Part shown: piece after piece, positions 22,768 through 33,451 of the stretch
Numbering within the stretch: the stretch's first letter is position 1
Layout: every line of letters begins with the position of its first letter
Source: Amia ocellicauda
Taxonomy: Eukaryota; Chordata; Actinopteri; Amiiformes; Amiidae
Length of the DNA stretch: 64,000 nt
Direction: 5' to 3'
NCBI RefSeq assembly: GCF_036373705.1
Contig: NC_089863.1
Coordinates: 3,704,444-3,768,443 of the forward strand
Program-made: the position numbers and the translations under genes
The notes under the pieces: model-generated
Told to the model about the DNA's origin: nothing
What the model saw: only the letters and a program-made list of their open reading frames with translations
Database searches by the model: none

Positions 22768-23483
22768 CAGGTCCACTCTTGTTTATCCGCCACACTTTGT
22801 TTTCCGAAAATCTGGCAGATTAACTAATGTGGCAGATTCATGAGATTACACGCCTCATGCATGCATGTAATTTGTTTCAAAGGGGAGATAAAGGCACAGG
22901 AGAGAGAAGTAGGAAGGGAGAATGCTGTGTTGCGTGCCGGCAGACAGATATATGTACTGAGATACTGCGGTGGGAGAAAAGTAAAGCTGGATGCTGGCAG
23001 TTTGGGAGTGGTTTTTGTACGTTTAAGTATGTGTGAGTGTGATTCTACGTGTTCCCGTTTGCTTGATAGTAAACACTTTAGTTTGGAGTTGTCTCAGGTT
23101 ATGATTTCTCTGTTAAAACCCTTCTGGGTGACTGCATTTAACCTCTCCATTCACCCAAGTATTGACAACACAGCGTCATGTTATATTGCTGCTATTGTCT
23201 GATTACAGAGAGATGTAATTGTGTGTGAGTGAATTTGAATTAGCCTACGAAATAAAAGTTATGATTTGATCTATCCAAAGTAATTTACCCGACTTGTCGT
23301 TTGGAGGACTAACGAGTACTAAATACATGTTCTGAGATTCAAACCTGTTTGGTGAATGGCGGTTTGTGAATTTGTGGACTAACGAGTCATTTTATAATCG
23401 GAATGAGTTCGTTCTTGGCGATTTTTTGTGGAAATTGTGAATTTGGCGGATTAACGAGTGGCGGATGGATGAGAGTGGACCTG
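22768..23483. mobile_element. Tigger/pogo-like MITE with TA target duplication
   Basis: The left end caggtccactcttgtttatc pairs with the right end 'tggatgagagtggacctg'. Both are flanked by TA (22766-22767 and 23484-23485). CAGG-starting termini, a TA duplication and internal subterminal echoes (ccgaaaatctggcagattaa, gtgaatttggcggattaacg) fit the Tc1/mariner superfamily, Tigger/pogo branch. No transposase frame is present. It lies in the 3' flank of nxpe. Confidence 0.75.
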
Positions 23484-23879
23484 TATATAAATATCTGAAG
23501 GAGTGTTATGGCACGGATAGTTCACCTTTAGCTTGTGAATTGTGCCCTGGTGGTCTATCTGCTAGTGGTTGAGCTAGAGAGGGTTAATGGTTACAGTTCT
23601 TGGTTGTGCCAGACCCGGGGTGGGTGAATGTCTGTGCTGTGTATCAGACACTTACGAGTCTTGGTTCCTCAAAGACTGGGTTATTTATTTTCCCTATTGA
23701 CTGCAAAAGCGAAAATTATTTATTGATGGTATATTTATTACTTTGTTTAAAGGAAACTCATAATTCACCACCTGTGCCATTCATTTAAATAAGAAACAAT
23801 AAACGTCCTTTACGAAACTGTACCCCTGATTGTCAGCTTCGTTACTTGTGGTCACTCTCCCATGATAGTTTGTGAGCCC

Positions 23880-24055
23880 TCTCTCCCACACTCATAATCA
23901 CACACAGACACACTCTCACTCCCACACAGTCACACAGACACACACACACACACACACACTCACACACTCACACAATCACTCAGAGACACTCTCTCACACA
24001 ATCACACACACACACACACACTCTCTCACACAATCACACTCACTCACACAGTGAC
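23880..24055 (+). repeat. (CA)n-rich microsatellite
   Basis: Imperfect cacaca/ctctctca tract with blocks of cacactcacac. Predicted peptides here are low-complexity artefacts. Confidence 0.9.
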
Positions 24056-24421
24056 ACTCAACCCAGTCCCTGCTGTCGTAGCCAGTGCTGAAGAACAGCG
24101 CCGGGGCCGCGCCTGCGCAGTCGGGACGACGGTCTGCACAAGAGCGTCCCTGCTGTGAGACCCGTCTGAACACAACAGAGCCCCTTTATCAATTAAAACA
24201 AAGATCTTTATGAACAAAGACCTTCTTATACAATGTATCTCTTAAATGATTGTTGTTGTTTTTGTTGTCGTGGCTATGTCAATTAAACAATCAGGGCAAT
24301 TGCACCATCATTTCCACGATGTATAGACCGTGGAGTAACAGCGACACCTGGCGTCGAAGATGTCATCGGTCACATCTTCTGTAAAGGGGCTTTCCCACTG
24401 TGTAGAAGCCGTCATTACCCG

Positions 24422-24612
24422 AGTGTGTGTGTGTGTGTGAGTGTGTGTGAGTGTGTGTGAGTGTGTGTGGGTGTGTGTGTGTGTGTGTCAGTGTGTGTGG
24501 GTGTGTGTGTGTGCGTGTGTGTCAGTGTGTCATGTCAGTGTGTGTGAGTGTGTGTGGGTGTGTGAGTGTGTGTGGGTGTGTGTGTGTGTGTGTCAGTGTG
24601 TCAGTGTGTTTT
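24422..24612 (+). repeat. (TG)n microsatellite with agtgtg/cagtgtg interruptions
   Basis: Nearly 190 bp of tgtgtg with periodic gagtg, gggtg and cagtg interruptions. Confidence 0.92.
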
Positions 24613-24997
24613 GTTGTTTCCTTCACGAATTAGTAAACAGTAAGTGTGTTGTTTCACACATTATCTATGCGGTCCTGAAAGGACTTCCACAGAACGGTTA
24701 TCAGTGAGAACATGTCCAGAGTTTGTATGTGCAGGGGGCCAAGCCGTAGGATTTGTTTTATTATACTTTTTTACTACTGGGATCTGCGTGTGATTAAGGA
24801 GATAGCGTTTACACAGCGTTTACACACAGCCCGTCAAGTCCCACATGTGTTTATCTGTGATCGTTATTACTTTACAGGGACGCTGGGTGGTCCGGTGGAT
24901 ATGGAAGAGGACCAATGACCGGGGGGCAGTCTGTGACTCATTGTGTCCCCCTCCCAGAAAGAGTAGTGCAGCGGTACAGTCAGGGACTTTATAATAG

Positions 24998-27746
24998 TGC
25001 AGTCCAGTCCAGTGCAGTCCAGTCAGTGTCTCTGCAGTAGTCCAGTCCAGTCCAGTCCAGTCCAGTCCAGTCCAGTCCAGTCAGTGTCTCTGCAGTAGTC
25101 CTGTCCAGTCCAGTCCAGTCCAGTCCAGTCGGGGATTCTGCAGCAGTCCAGTCCAGTCCAGTCCAGTCTAGTCCAGTCCAGTCAGTATCTCTGCAGCAGT
25201 CCAGTCAGTGACTCTGCAGTCCAGTCCAGTCCAGTCCAGTCAAGTCCAGTCAGTGTCTCTGCAGTAGTCCTGTCCAGTCCAGTCCAGTCCAGTCCAGTCG
25301 GGGACTCTGCAGCAGTCCAGTCCAGTCCAGTCTAGTCCAGTCCAGTCAGTATCTCTGCAGCAGTCCAGTCAGTGACTCTGCAGTCCAGTCCAGTCCAGTC
25401 CAGTCCAGTCAGTGACCCTGCAGCAGTCCAATCTAGTCCAGTCAGTGTCTCTGCAGCAGTCCAGTCCAGTCCAGTCCAGTCCAGTCCAGTCAGTGACTCT
25501 GCAGCAGTCCAGTCCAGTCCAGTCCAATCTAGTCCAGTCAGTGTCTCTGCAGCAGTCCAGTCCAGTCCAGTCCAGTCCAGTCCAGTCAGTGACTCTGCAA
25601 CAGTCCAGTCCAGTCCAGTCCAGTCCAGTCCAGTTCAGTCAGTGACTCTGCAACAGTCCAGTCCAGTCCAGTCCAATCCAGTCAGTGTCTCTGCAGCAGT
25701 CCAGTCCAGTCCAGTCCAGTCCAGTCAGTGATTCTGCAGTCCAGTCCAGTCCAGTCCATTCGGTGACTCTGCAGCAGTCCAGTCCAGTCCAGTCCAGTCC
25801 AGTCAGTGTCTCTGCAGCAGTCCAGTCCAGTCCAGTCCAGTCAGTGACTCTGCAGTCCAGTCCAGTCCAGTCCAGTCCAGTCCAGTCTAGTCCAGTCCAG
25901 TCAGTGACTCTGAAACAGTCCAGTCCAGTCCAGTCCAGTCCAGTCAGTGTCTCTGCAGCAGTCCAGTCCAGTCCAGTCCAGTCCAGTCCAGTCCAGTCAG
26001 TGACTCTGTAGTCCAGTCCAGTCCAGTCCAGTCGGTGACTCTGCAGCAGTCCAGTCCAGTCCAGTCCAGTCAGTGACTCTGCAGCAGTCCAGTCCAGTCA
26101 GTGACTCTGCAGCAGTTCAGTCCAGTCCAGTCCAGTCCAGTCAGTGGCTCTGCAGTCCAATCCACTCCAGTCCAATCAGTGACTCTGCAGTCCAGTCCAG
26201 TCCAGTCAGTGACTCTGCAGCAGTCCAGTCCAGTCCAGTCCAGTCAGTGACTCTGCAGCAGTCCAGTCCAGTCCAGTCCTGTCCAGTCAGTGACTCTGCT
26301 GCAGTCCAGTCCAATCCAGTCAGTGACTCTACAGCAGTCCAGTCCAGTCCAGTCAGTGACTCTGCAGCAGTCCAGTCCAGTCCAGTCCAGTCCAGTGCAG
26401 TCAGTGACTCTGCAGTCCAGTCCAGTCCAGTCCAGTCCAGTCAGTGACTCTGCAGTCCAGTCCAGTCTAGTCGGTGACTCTGCAGTAGTCCTGTCCAGTC
26501 CAGTCCAGTCCAGTCCAGTCCAGTCAGTGTCTCTGCAGTAGTCCTGTCCAGTCCAGTCGGGGACTCTGCAGCAGTCCAGTCCAGTCCAGTCTAGTCCAGT
26601 CCAGTCAGTATCTCTGCAGCAGTCCAGTCAGTGACTCTGCAGCAGTCCAGTCCAGTCCAGTCCAGTCCAGTCAGTGACTCTGCAACAGTCCAGTCCAGTC
26701 CAGTCAGTGTCTCTGCAGCAGTCCAGTCCCGTCCAGTCCAGTCCAGTCCGGTCAGTGTCTCTGCAGCAGTCCAGTCCAGTCCAATCTAGTCCAGTCAGTG
26801 TCTCTGCAGCAGTCCAGTCCAGTCCAGTCCAGTCCAGTCCAGTCCAGTCAGTGATTCTGCAACAGTCCAGTCCAGTCCAGTCCAGTCCAGTCAGTGACTC
26901 TGCAACAGTCCAGTCCAGTCCAGTCCAGTCCAGTCCAGTCAGTGATTCTGCAGTCCAGTCCAGTCCAGTCCATTCGGTGACTCTGCAGCAGTCCAGTCCA
27001 GTCCAGTCCAGTCCAGTCAGTGACTCTGCAACAGTCCAGTCCAGTCCAGTCCAGTCCAGTCCAGTCCAGTCAGTGACTCTGCAGTCCAGTCCAGTCCAGT
27101 CCAGTCCAGTCTAGTCCAGTCAGTGTCTCTGCAGCAGTCCAGACCAGTCCAGTCCGGTCCAGTCAGTGTCTCTGCAGCAGTCCAGTCCAGTCCAGTCCAG
27201 TCCAGTCCAGTCCAGTCCAGTCAGTGACTCTGAAACAGTCCAGTCCAGTCCAGTCCAGTCCAGTCCAGTCAGTGACTCTGAAACAGTCCAGTCCAGTCCA
27301 GTCCAGTCCAGTCGGTGACTCTGCAACAGTCCAGTCCAGTCCAGTTCAATCCAGTCCAGTCCAGTCAGTGACTCTGCAGTCCAGTCCAGTCCAGTCCAGT
27401 CCAGTCTAGTCCAGTCAGTGTCTCTGCAGCAGTCCAGACCAGTCCAGTCCGGTCCAGTCAGTGTCTCTGCAGCAGTCCAGTCCAGTCCAGTCCAGTCCAG
27501 TCAGTGACTCTGAAACAGTCCAGTCCAGTCCAGTCCAGTCCAGTCCAGTCAGTGACTCTGAAACAGTCCAGTCCAGTCAGTGACTCTGAAACAGTCCAGT
27601 CCAGTCCAGTCCAGTCCAGTCAGTGACTCTGCAGTCCAGTCCAGTCCAGTCCAGTCGGTGACTCTGCAACAGTCCAGTCCAGTCCAGTCCAATCCAGTCA
27701 GTGTCTCTGCAGCAGTCCAGTCCAGTCCAGTCCAGTCCAGTCGGTG
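24998..27746 (+). repeat. 2.75-kb satellite of (TCCAG)n blocks with a gtgactctgcagcag spacer
   Basis: Blocks of the pentamer tccag (three to ten copies) alternate with a spacer of the type tcagtgactctgcagcag or tcagtgtctctgcagcag. That gives a higher-order period of about 40-65 bp for more than 50 units. The pentamer reads open in every forward frame (SSPVQ) and in reverse (LDWTG), so the long frames here are not genes. A shorter copy of the same satellite, in opposite orientation, occurs at 32873-33302. Confidence 0.96.
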
Positions 27747-27749
27747 AGG

Positions 27750-28025
27750 GTTAATTCTCTAGTGTAAATAACACTGGATCCCCCGGGGACGCGGGTGTAA
27801 ATCTCCCCTGACGGCCGGCTCCACTTGGCCATGGTAGCCATGCCAACAAGGGGGGAGAGAAGACAAAGAAAGAAAGGAAGAAAAAGAGAGAACACGAGGT
27901 TTCCCAGCAGCGGTGTGGTCAGCGCTCCCCACAAGGGCCCCGCCGGCCGCCGGACCGCTGGCACAACATGTAGTGGTTACCCACCCTGTCTGAGTCTCTG
28001 CCTCCCTCTGCCTCCCCCCCCTCTC

Positions 28026-28056
<31 letters not shown>

Positions 28057-31050
28057 GTTTGAAGAACAGTCTGGAGAAGTTTGAAGTGTTGTGGTGTGTA
28101 GACAGTGACCTGTGTGAGGTGAATGGATAGACTGAGCTGCTTTTATTCTTTATCAAAACAAAAAGGGAAAGGGAAAAAAGCCAGAAAAAATAAGAAAAAG
28201 AGAGGAAAAGGGTGCTGGGGAGGTTTAGGCTGATCCCAGGGCCAGCACAACAACTGCTGTTTTGTAGTTGTTATTGTTGTGTATATAGATTTGGGTTTGT
28301 ATTTTGTACATGGAATTTGTTAATTAAAGGAGTGTAAAAAGTCAAAAAGTCTCTCTCTGTGTATCTCTCTCTCTCTCTCTGTCTCTCCTTCTCTCTCTTT
28401 CACTCTCTCTCTGTCTCCATCTCTCTCCCCTCATTACTTGCTTGCTTAGTTCGAAGGGATTTTTAAAAAACGTGTTTAAAAGACTCCAGTGATCCCCACT
28501 GACAAAGGACAGAAGGAGGGAGAGAAGTTGGAGGAGGTGTGTGTGTGAGTGAGGGGGCGGCTGGGGGGCTGTTAGCTGCTGAATCAGGACAATTAATGTG
28601 GGTTATGGTGGTCTTGGCTTCTTCCACAGGCGGAGATCAAACGCAGACGGTGTGGGGGGGGCGGCGCAGTGGGCACGCCTGCCACTCTGATTCATTGTGG
28701 GAGAGGGCACTTCCTGCTGTGTGTATAAGTGTGTGTGTGTGTGTCAGTGTGTGTGTGTGTGTGTGTGTGTGTTCAGTGTGTGTGTGTTCAGTGTGTGTGT
28801 GTGTCAGTGTGTGTGTGTTCAGTGTGTGTGTGTGTGTGTGTTCAGTGTGTGTGTGTGTGTGTCAGTGTGTGATTATTATTATTATCAGTGATTGTACAGA
28901 TTGTCTGTTTATTTCCACAATGTGTCCTACATCCTCAATTTAGACAGACTGTCTTTTACGACTTCACCCTCACTCCTCTCTCTCTCTCACTTCTTTGGTC
29001 ATTGTTTTGGTATCTCATTCTCTCTCCCTCTCTTGCCCTATCCCTTCTTTCTTTCCCTCTTTTTCTCTCTCCGAGATATGAGATGTCATTTTCAAGCTTT
29101 CTTTAAAATAAATAAATACATACATAAATAAAAATCGCCCAACGTGTTGCGATGCCGATGTTGGCCACAAGGGGGCGGCAGGAGACGTACAATAACATGT
29201 GGAAGAGAAATGACAGACACTGAACTCTGAAGGAGAGAATGACACTGGTGATGAGGAAGATGAGGCCGATCTCTCCTTCTAACTCCCCACCTCTCTCTCT
29301 CTCCCCAGCGCTCTCCTCCTCCTGCTTTCCCTCCCTCCCCCTGACCCTCTCCCTCGCTTCTGAATGAACGACTGTGGTTTTCAAGCTGCTCTCTAGGAAC
29401 CAGCTGTACAGAGGCCTATTATTCCTCCCTCCCTCCTCAGGCTTCAGCTATGCTCTCATTCTTACTTGGAAGTTTTGATTTATTTCTCTCTCTCTCTCTA
29501 TTCCTCTCCCTCTTCATCTTTTATCAAATAGTGTTATTTCGTATGTTTCTACTTTCCTGAGGGAGGGGTTGCTTGTGTGTGTGTATTTGGGTGCGTGTGT
29601 GTTTCTGTTTGTGTGTGTGTGTGTGTTTGGAATGCGTGGGTGTATGTGTGTGTTTGGGTCTGGTAGTGTGTATTTGTGTGTGTGTGTGCGGACATTGAGG
29701 GCGCGTGCAGAGTGGAGTGACGTTTGGACACACAGCCACTTCCTGGTCTTGCCGCCACAGCTCCGCCCCTTCCTGCAGGAAGCAATGGAACCCCGATTGC
29801 TTCCTTCCCGGCTGCCCGTCTGCAGCGCTGGGACCCGGAGCACGTGGAACATGTGTGTGTGTGTGTGTGGAGGAGGTGTGTGGCTCACTTGTGATTCAAA
29901 ACTAAAGGAGAAAAACAACTGCGAAACACACACACACATAAATAACCAGACGAGGGGTCAGGCTCCTGTCGGAGCTGCCAGGTGTACAGAGCGGAGGGAG
30001 GCTCGGCGCTCTGCAGAACAGCCCATCTGTCCCTCGGCATCAACAGCCACAGCGCCGCCTCACCGCAACAAGACACACATGCTCAGAGCGGCGGCTTAAC
30101 ACGCACACGCCTGCAGCCCAGCCCCGGGACAGGGGCACGGCCCAACAGGTTAAAGAACGGGTATGGAAGGAATGGTGCGCTTCGGATCGGAAAGAGGTGA
30201 AATTCACAGTCAGGCGTCATGGAGGGAGCAGTGTCCGCAGTGACAAAACAGAGCTAGGCCGAGTTCTGGGGTGTTGGGGAGTGCTCCGTGTCATGCTCCG
30301 GGTTTTGCCTGATCCAGATCACGTCCGTTCTGTGAGACGGCAGGGATCTCTCTCCCTGTGTGTGTGTGTGTGTGTATTTATGTATACCTAAAAGTCATCT
30401 GTTATCTCGACATCAGAGAACACAGAGGACAAGTGCCAATGTGTGTGTGTGTGTGTGTGTGTCCCTTCAGACAGACTCACTCGGAGAGAAAAAGAAAATA
30501 CTCACAGTATTGTTTTTAATGTAATTGTACAGTGGCAGGATTGGGAAACAAAAAGCAAAAGAGAAATGGTGGAGGGAGGAGGGTGGGGGTTAGGGCTGGC
30601 ACAGCAAGAGAGAGAGAGAGAGAGAGCAGACGATTCGACAGCTCGAGCGTTCACAGGTTGACTACACGTGTCTTGAGGCACACTATGTATTCGGTAAAGG
30701 CTACTTCAAAAACAGGCTCCCAACAAACAACAACGACGACAATAATCAGAACAATAATAAGGCCATTCATGGGGTTTAGAGTCCTAGTTAGCTAAGAAAT
30801 GGCCACCAGACAGAGAGAAACTATTCCTTATTCCTTTTGTTTTCCTTTTATAGATACAGGACCAGTTGTGTATCAACTGAAAAAGTGAGTTTCTGTAAAA
30901 ATGGCTACAATCAGAAAATAAGAGGCACTTCCTGTTTTTTTTAAGATGCATATATATATATATATATATATATGCAACACACACATATATGGTTTTCTTC
31001 TATAATTAATAGATTGATTTTATTCCCTACTTCCTCATCAAAGAAAAGAA
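27750..31050. other. Intergenic stretch between nxpe and irs3, simple-sequence rich
   Basis: Holds CT-rich runs (28010-28060, 28350-28425), TG runs (28725-28870, 29570-29700, 29850-29875, 30358-30380, 30440-30465), a TA run (30950-30972) and a CTCF-like motif listed separately. No exon was supported. Frames here are microsatellite or random. Confidence 0.5.
29163..29181 (+). promoter_or_regulatory. CTCF-like motif, forward orientation
   Basis: The stretch ggccacaagggggcggcag closely follows the vertebrate CTCF core consensus (CCASYAGRKGGCRSY). It lies about 2.2 kb beyond irs3's proposed 3' end and points toward irs3. Motif match only; occupancy unknown. Confidence 0.5.
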
Positions 31051-31058
31051 AAATCCTC

Positions 31059-31280
31059 ATTGGCTCTGGCTTGGCCTGTGGAGTCTGTTCTGCCTACTGA
31101 TTGGCTCTCTGAAACAACTCTGATTGGCAGGCGGGCTCTCACAGAGCTCTAATTGGCCGGCAGGCTCTGTGACACGATTCCAATTGGCTGCCGGGCTCCC
31201 GGAGAGTTTCGATCGGCCAGGCGGGCTCTCTGACAGAGTTCCGATTGGCCGGCAGGCTTCCGACACAGAGCTCCGATTGG
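31059..31280 (-). promoter_or_regulatory. Tandem array of inverted CCAAT boxes
   Basis: ATTGG (CCAAT on the minus strand) occurs at 31059, 31100, 31123, 31152, 31183, 31244 and 31276, with a decayed atcgg at 31212. The last six sites are spaced 29-32 bp apart, set in a degenerate tandem unit such as 'gattggccggcaggctctc'. Spacing of about 30 bp puts the boxes on one helix face, an arrangement NF-Y is known to favour. The array starts roughly 60 bp beyond irs3's poly(A) signals. Regulatory action is inference. Confidence 0.45.
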
Positions 31281-31338
31281 CCGGGAGTCCCTCAGCAAAA
31301 TAGTTGCAGAAAAAATAAAATATATATCTTTAATTCTT

Positions 31339-31571
31339 TTTATTATTAATATTTATTTGATTCTTCCAGAAAGTGCTTCTTGGGGATGTGTGGAAAATAC
31401 GCAGCATTACATCCAACTTTGTAGCTCCACCCCCCGGCCCCCAGTCTCCCCGTGTGTGGCGATTGGCTGCTGGACAGAGGAGGCGGGGCTACAGCAGCAG
31501 CTGCATGCTTATTGGGTCGTGCTGGCTCCTGGGATTGCTCAGGGGAGGGGTTTAGGAAGGCCATCAACACT
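31339..31571 (-). CDS. irs3: Proposed irs3 terminal exon (two codons plus 3' UTR)
   Basis: A strong acceptor, 'ctctctctctctcttctctgcag' on the minus strand, precedes 31571. In the phase left by exon 2 it adds Glu, Cys and TGA (31566-31564). About 210-225 bp later two AATAAA signals (complements of 31357-31352 and 31344-31339) offer a poly(A) site. A short tail exon of this kind matches IRS2 gene structure. No conservation of the two residues can be claimed. Confidence 0.4.
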
Positions 31572-33413
31572 CTGCAGAGAAGAGAGAGAGAGAGATTTAA
31601 AGAAAACATCAAATCATAAACACAAGAGGATGTGTATTACAGCCACATTCATCCAGCTCTTTTGATTGGCTGTGCTGGTGAAACTCAAAACAGCTGCCAT
31701 CAAAACAAGTCAAATAATATAAAAAGGGGCACATTATCTCAACTTCATGGTCAGCTGCTAAACATTAATAGAAGGAGAGGGAGGAGGAGGAAGAGGGGGA
31801 AGAGAATGAAAAGAAGATGAGAAGAAGAGAGGAGAGGACAATGTTTGTTGTCGTAGTCGTTCTCAACCACCGCATTTCAGAAAATCTGCTTTTCTCTCGG
31901 CTGTGCTGCCGGGAGAGTCTGGGAGCGGAACATCGAGAGAGGGAGGGAGGGGGCAGAGAGAGAATTAAAAAATACAGAAAACAGAAAAGTACAGCGAGAG
32001 AGGAGAGAGAGAGAGAGAGAGGAGGGAGAGGCGCACAGGGAGACGTGTTCTTCCTGCACTCTCAGCCAGGTCCGCTCTGCTCTGTAATTGGCTGAGCTGC
32101 GTCTCTATTTTTACTCAGGGCTGGCGCTATAATTACCACAGAGCACACACTGTACCCAGCCACCGACCCGCCCGCACGCACGTAACCTCACGCCACCCCC
32201 GACCCCCCAAAACCATGCCCCCCGCCCCTTGCACGGTGCCCATTCACAAATCAAAAGAAACAAATCAAATCAACACACACACACACACACGCACACACAA
32301 GCCAGGAAATAAAACATAAAAATATACATTTCATATGAAAACAGGCTGTGCTCTGTGTCTGGTGCCAGCATCTCTCAGTGGGGGCCTCCCACAGGGGCTC
32401 TGCCAGCTCAGCCAGCCCCCCAGCAACCCAGTGAATGAGCCGCCTCCCTTTCATGCCTGGTGTTCTTTCGTTCGTTTTTCTTTTTTGGGGGGTTTGGTTT
32501 GCATTTCTTCCTGGGGGAACCTGGCCTCACGGCAGGATGTCTGTGCCAGCATCTCCGTGCTCAGCGGATTCCCCTCTCTCAGCTGGCATGGGTTGCAATC
32601 GCAAACGGCAGTACCCCACTTCTGGCAATGCTGAGAAACTGGGTAATTATTAATAGACTACCCGCCCCCCCCCCATATCTCCCACGTTTTATATTACAGT
32701 CTGGCAGCAACCCCGCCCCCCCTCCTTAATAACGGGTTCTGGGAAATGGAGGGATCCGGGGCTGCCGGGGTAATTGGGTGGAGGGGGGGTGGCAGGCATG
32801 TCAGATATTTATTTATGAGCTGCACTTGTCCAGGTATCCATTACTGTGGACCCCCCACCCTGATGGAGAGTCCTTGACTGGACTGGACTGCTGCAGAGTG
32901 TCTGACTGGACTGGACTGGACTGGACTGGACTGCTGCAGAGTGTCTGACTGGACTAGACTGGACTGGACTGGACTGCTGAAGAGACACTGACTGGACTGG
33001 ACTGGACTGGACTGCAGAGTCACTGACTGGACTGGACTGGACTGGACTGCTGCAGAGACACTGACTGGACTAGACTGGACTGGACTGGACTGCTGAAGAG
33101 ACACTGACTGGACTGGACTGGACTGGACTGGACTGCAGAGTCACTGACTGGACTGGACTGGACTGGACTGCTGCAGAGACACTGACTGGACTAGACTGGA
33201 CTGGACTGCTGCAGAGACACTGACTGGACTAGACTGGACTGGACTGCTGCAGAGTCCCGGACTGGACTGGACTGTTACAGAGTCACTGACTGGACTGGAC
33301 TGCATACATCCTTGTCAAATTGCTGATACATCAAATTGTTTTAAAATATTAAATACAGAAGCATACAGACAGCTAGTCGCACAAATCACAGATACGCATG
33401 CACGCACTTTTGC

Positions 33414-33451
<38 letters not shown>

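Noticed and set aside
25372-27409. Repetitive SSPVQ frames of 60-146 codons
   Set aside because: Artefact of the tccag pentamer, which has no stop codon in any frame.
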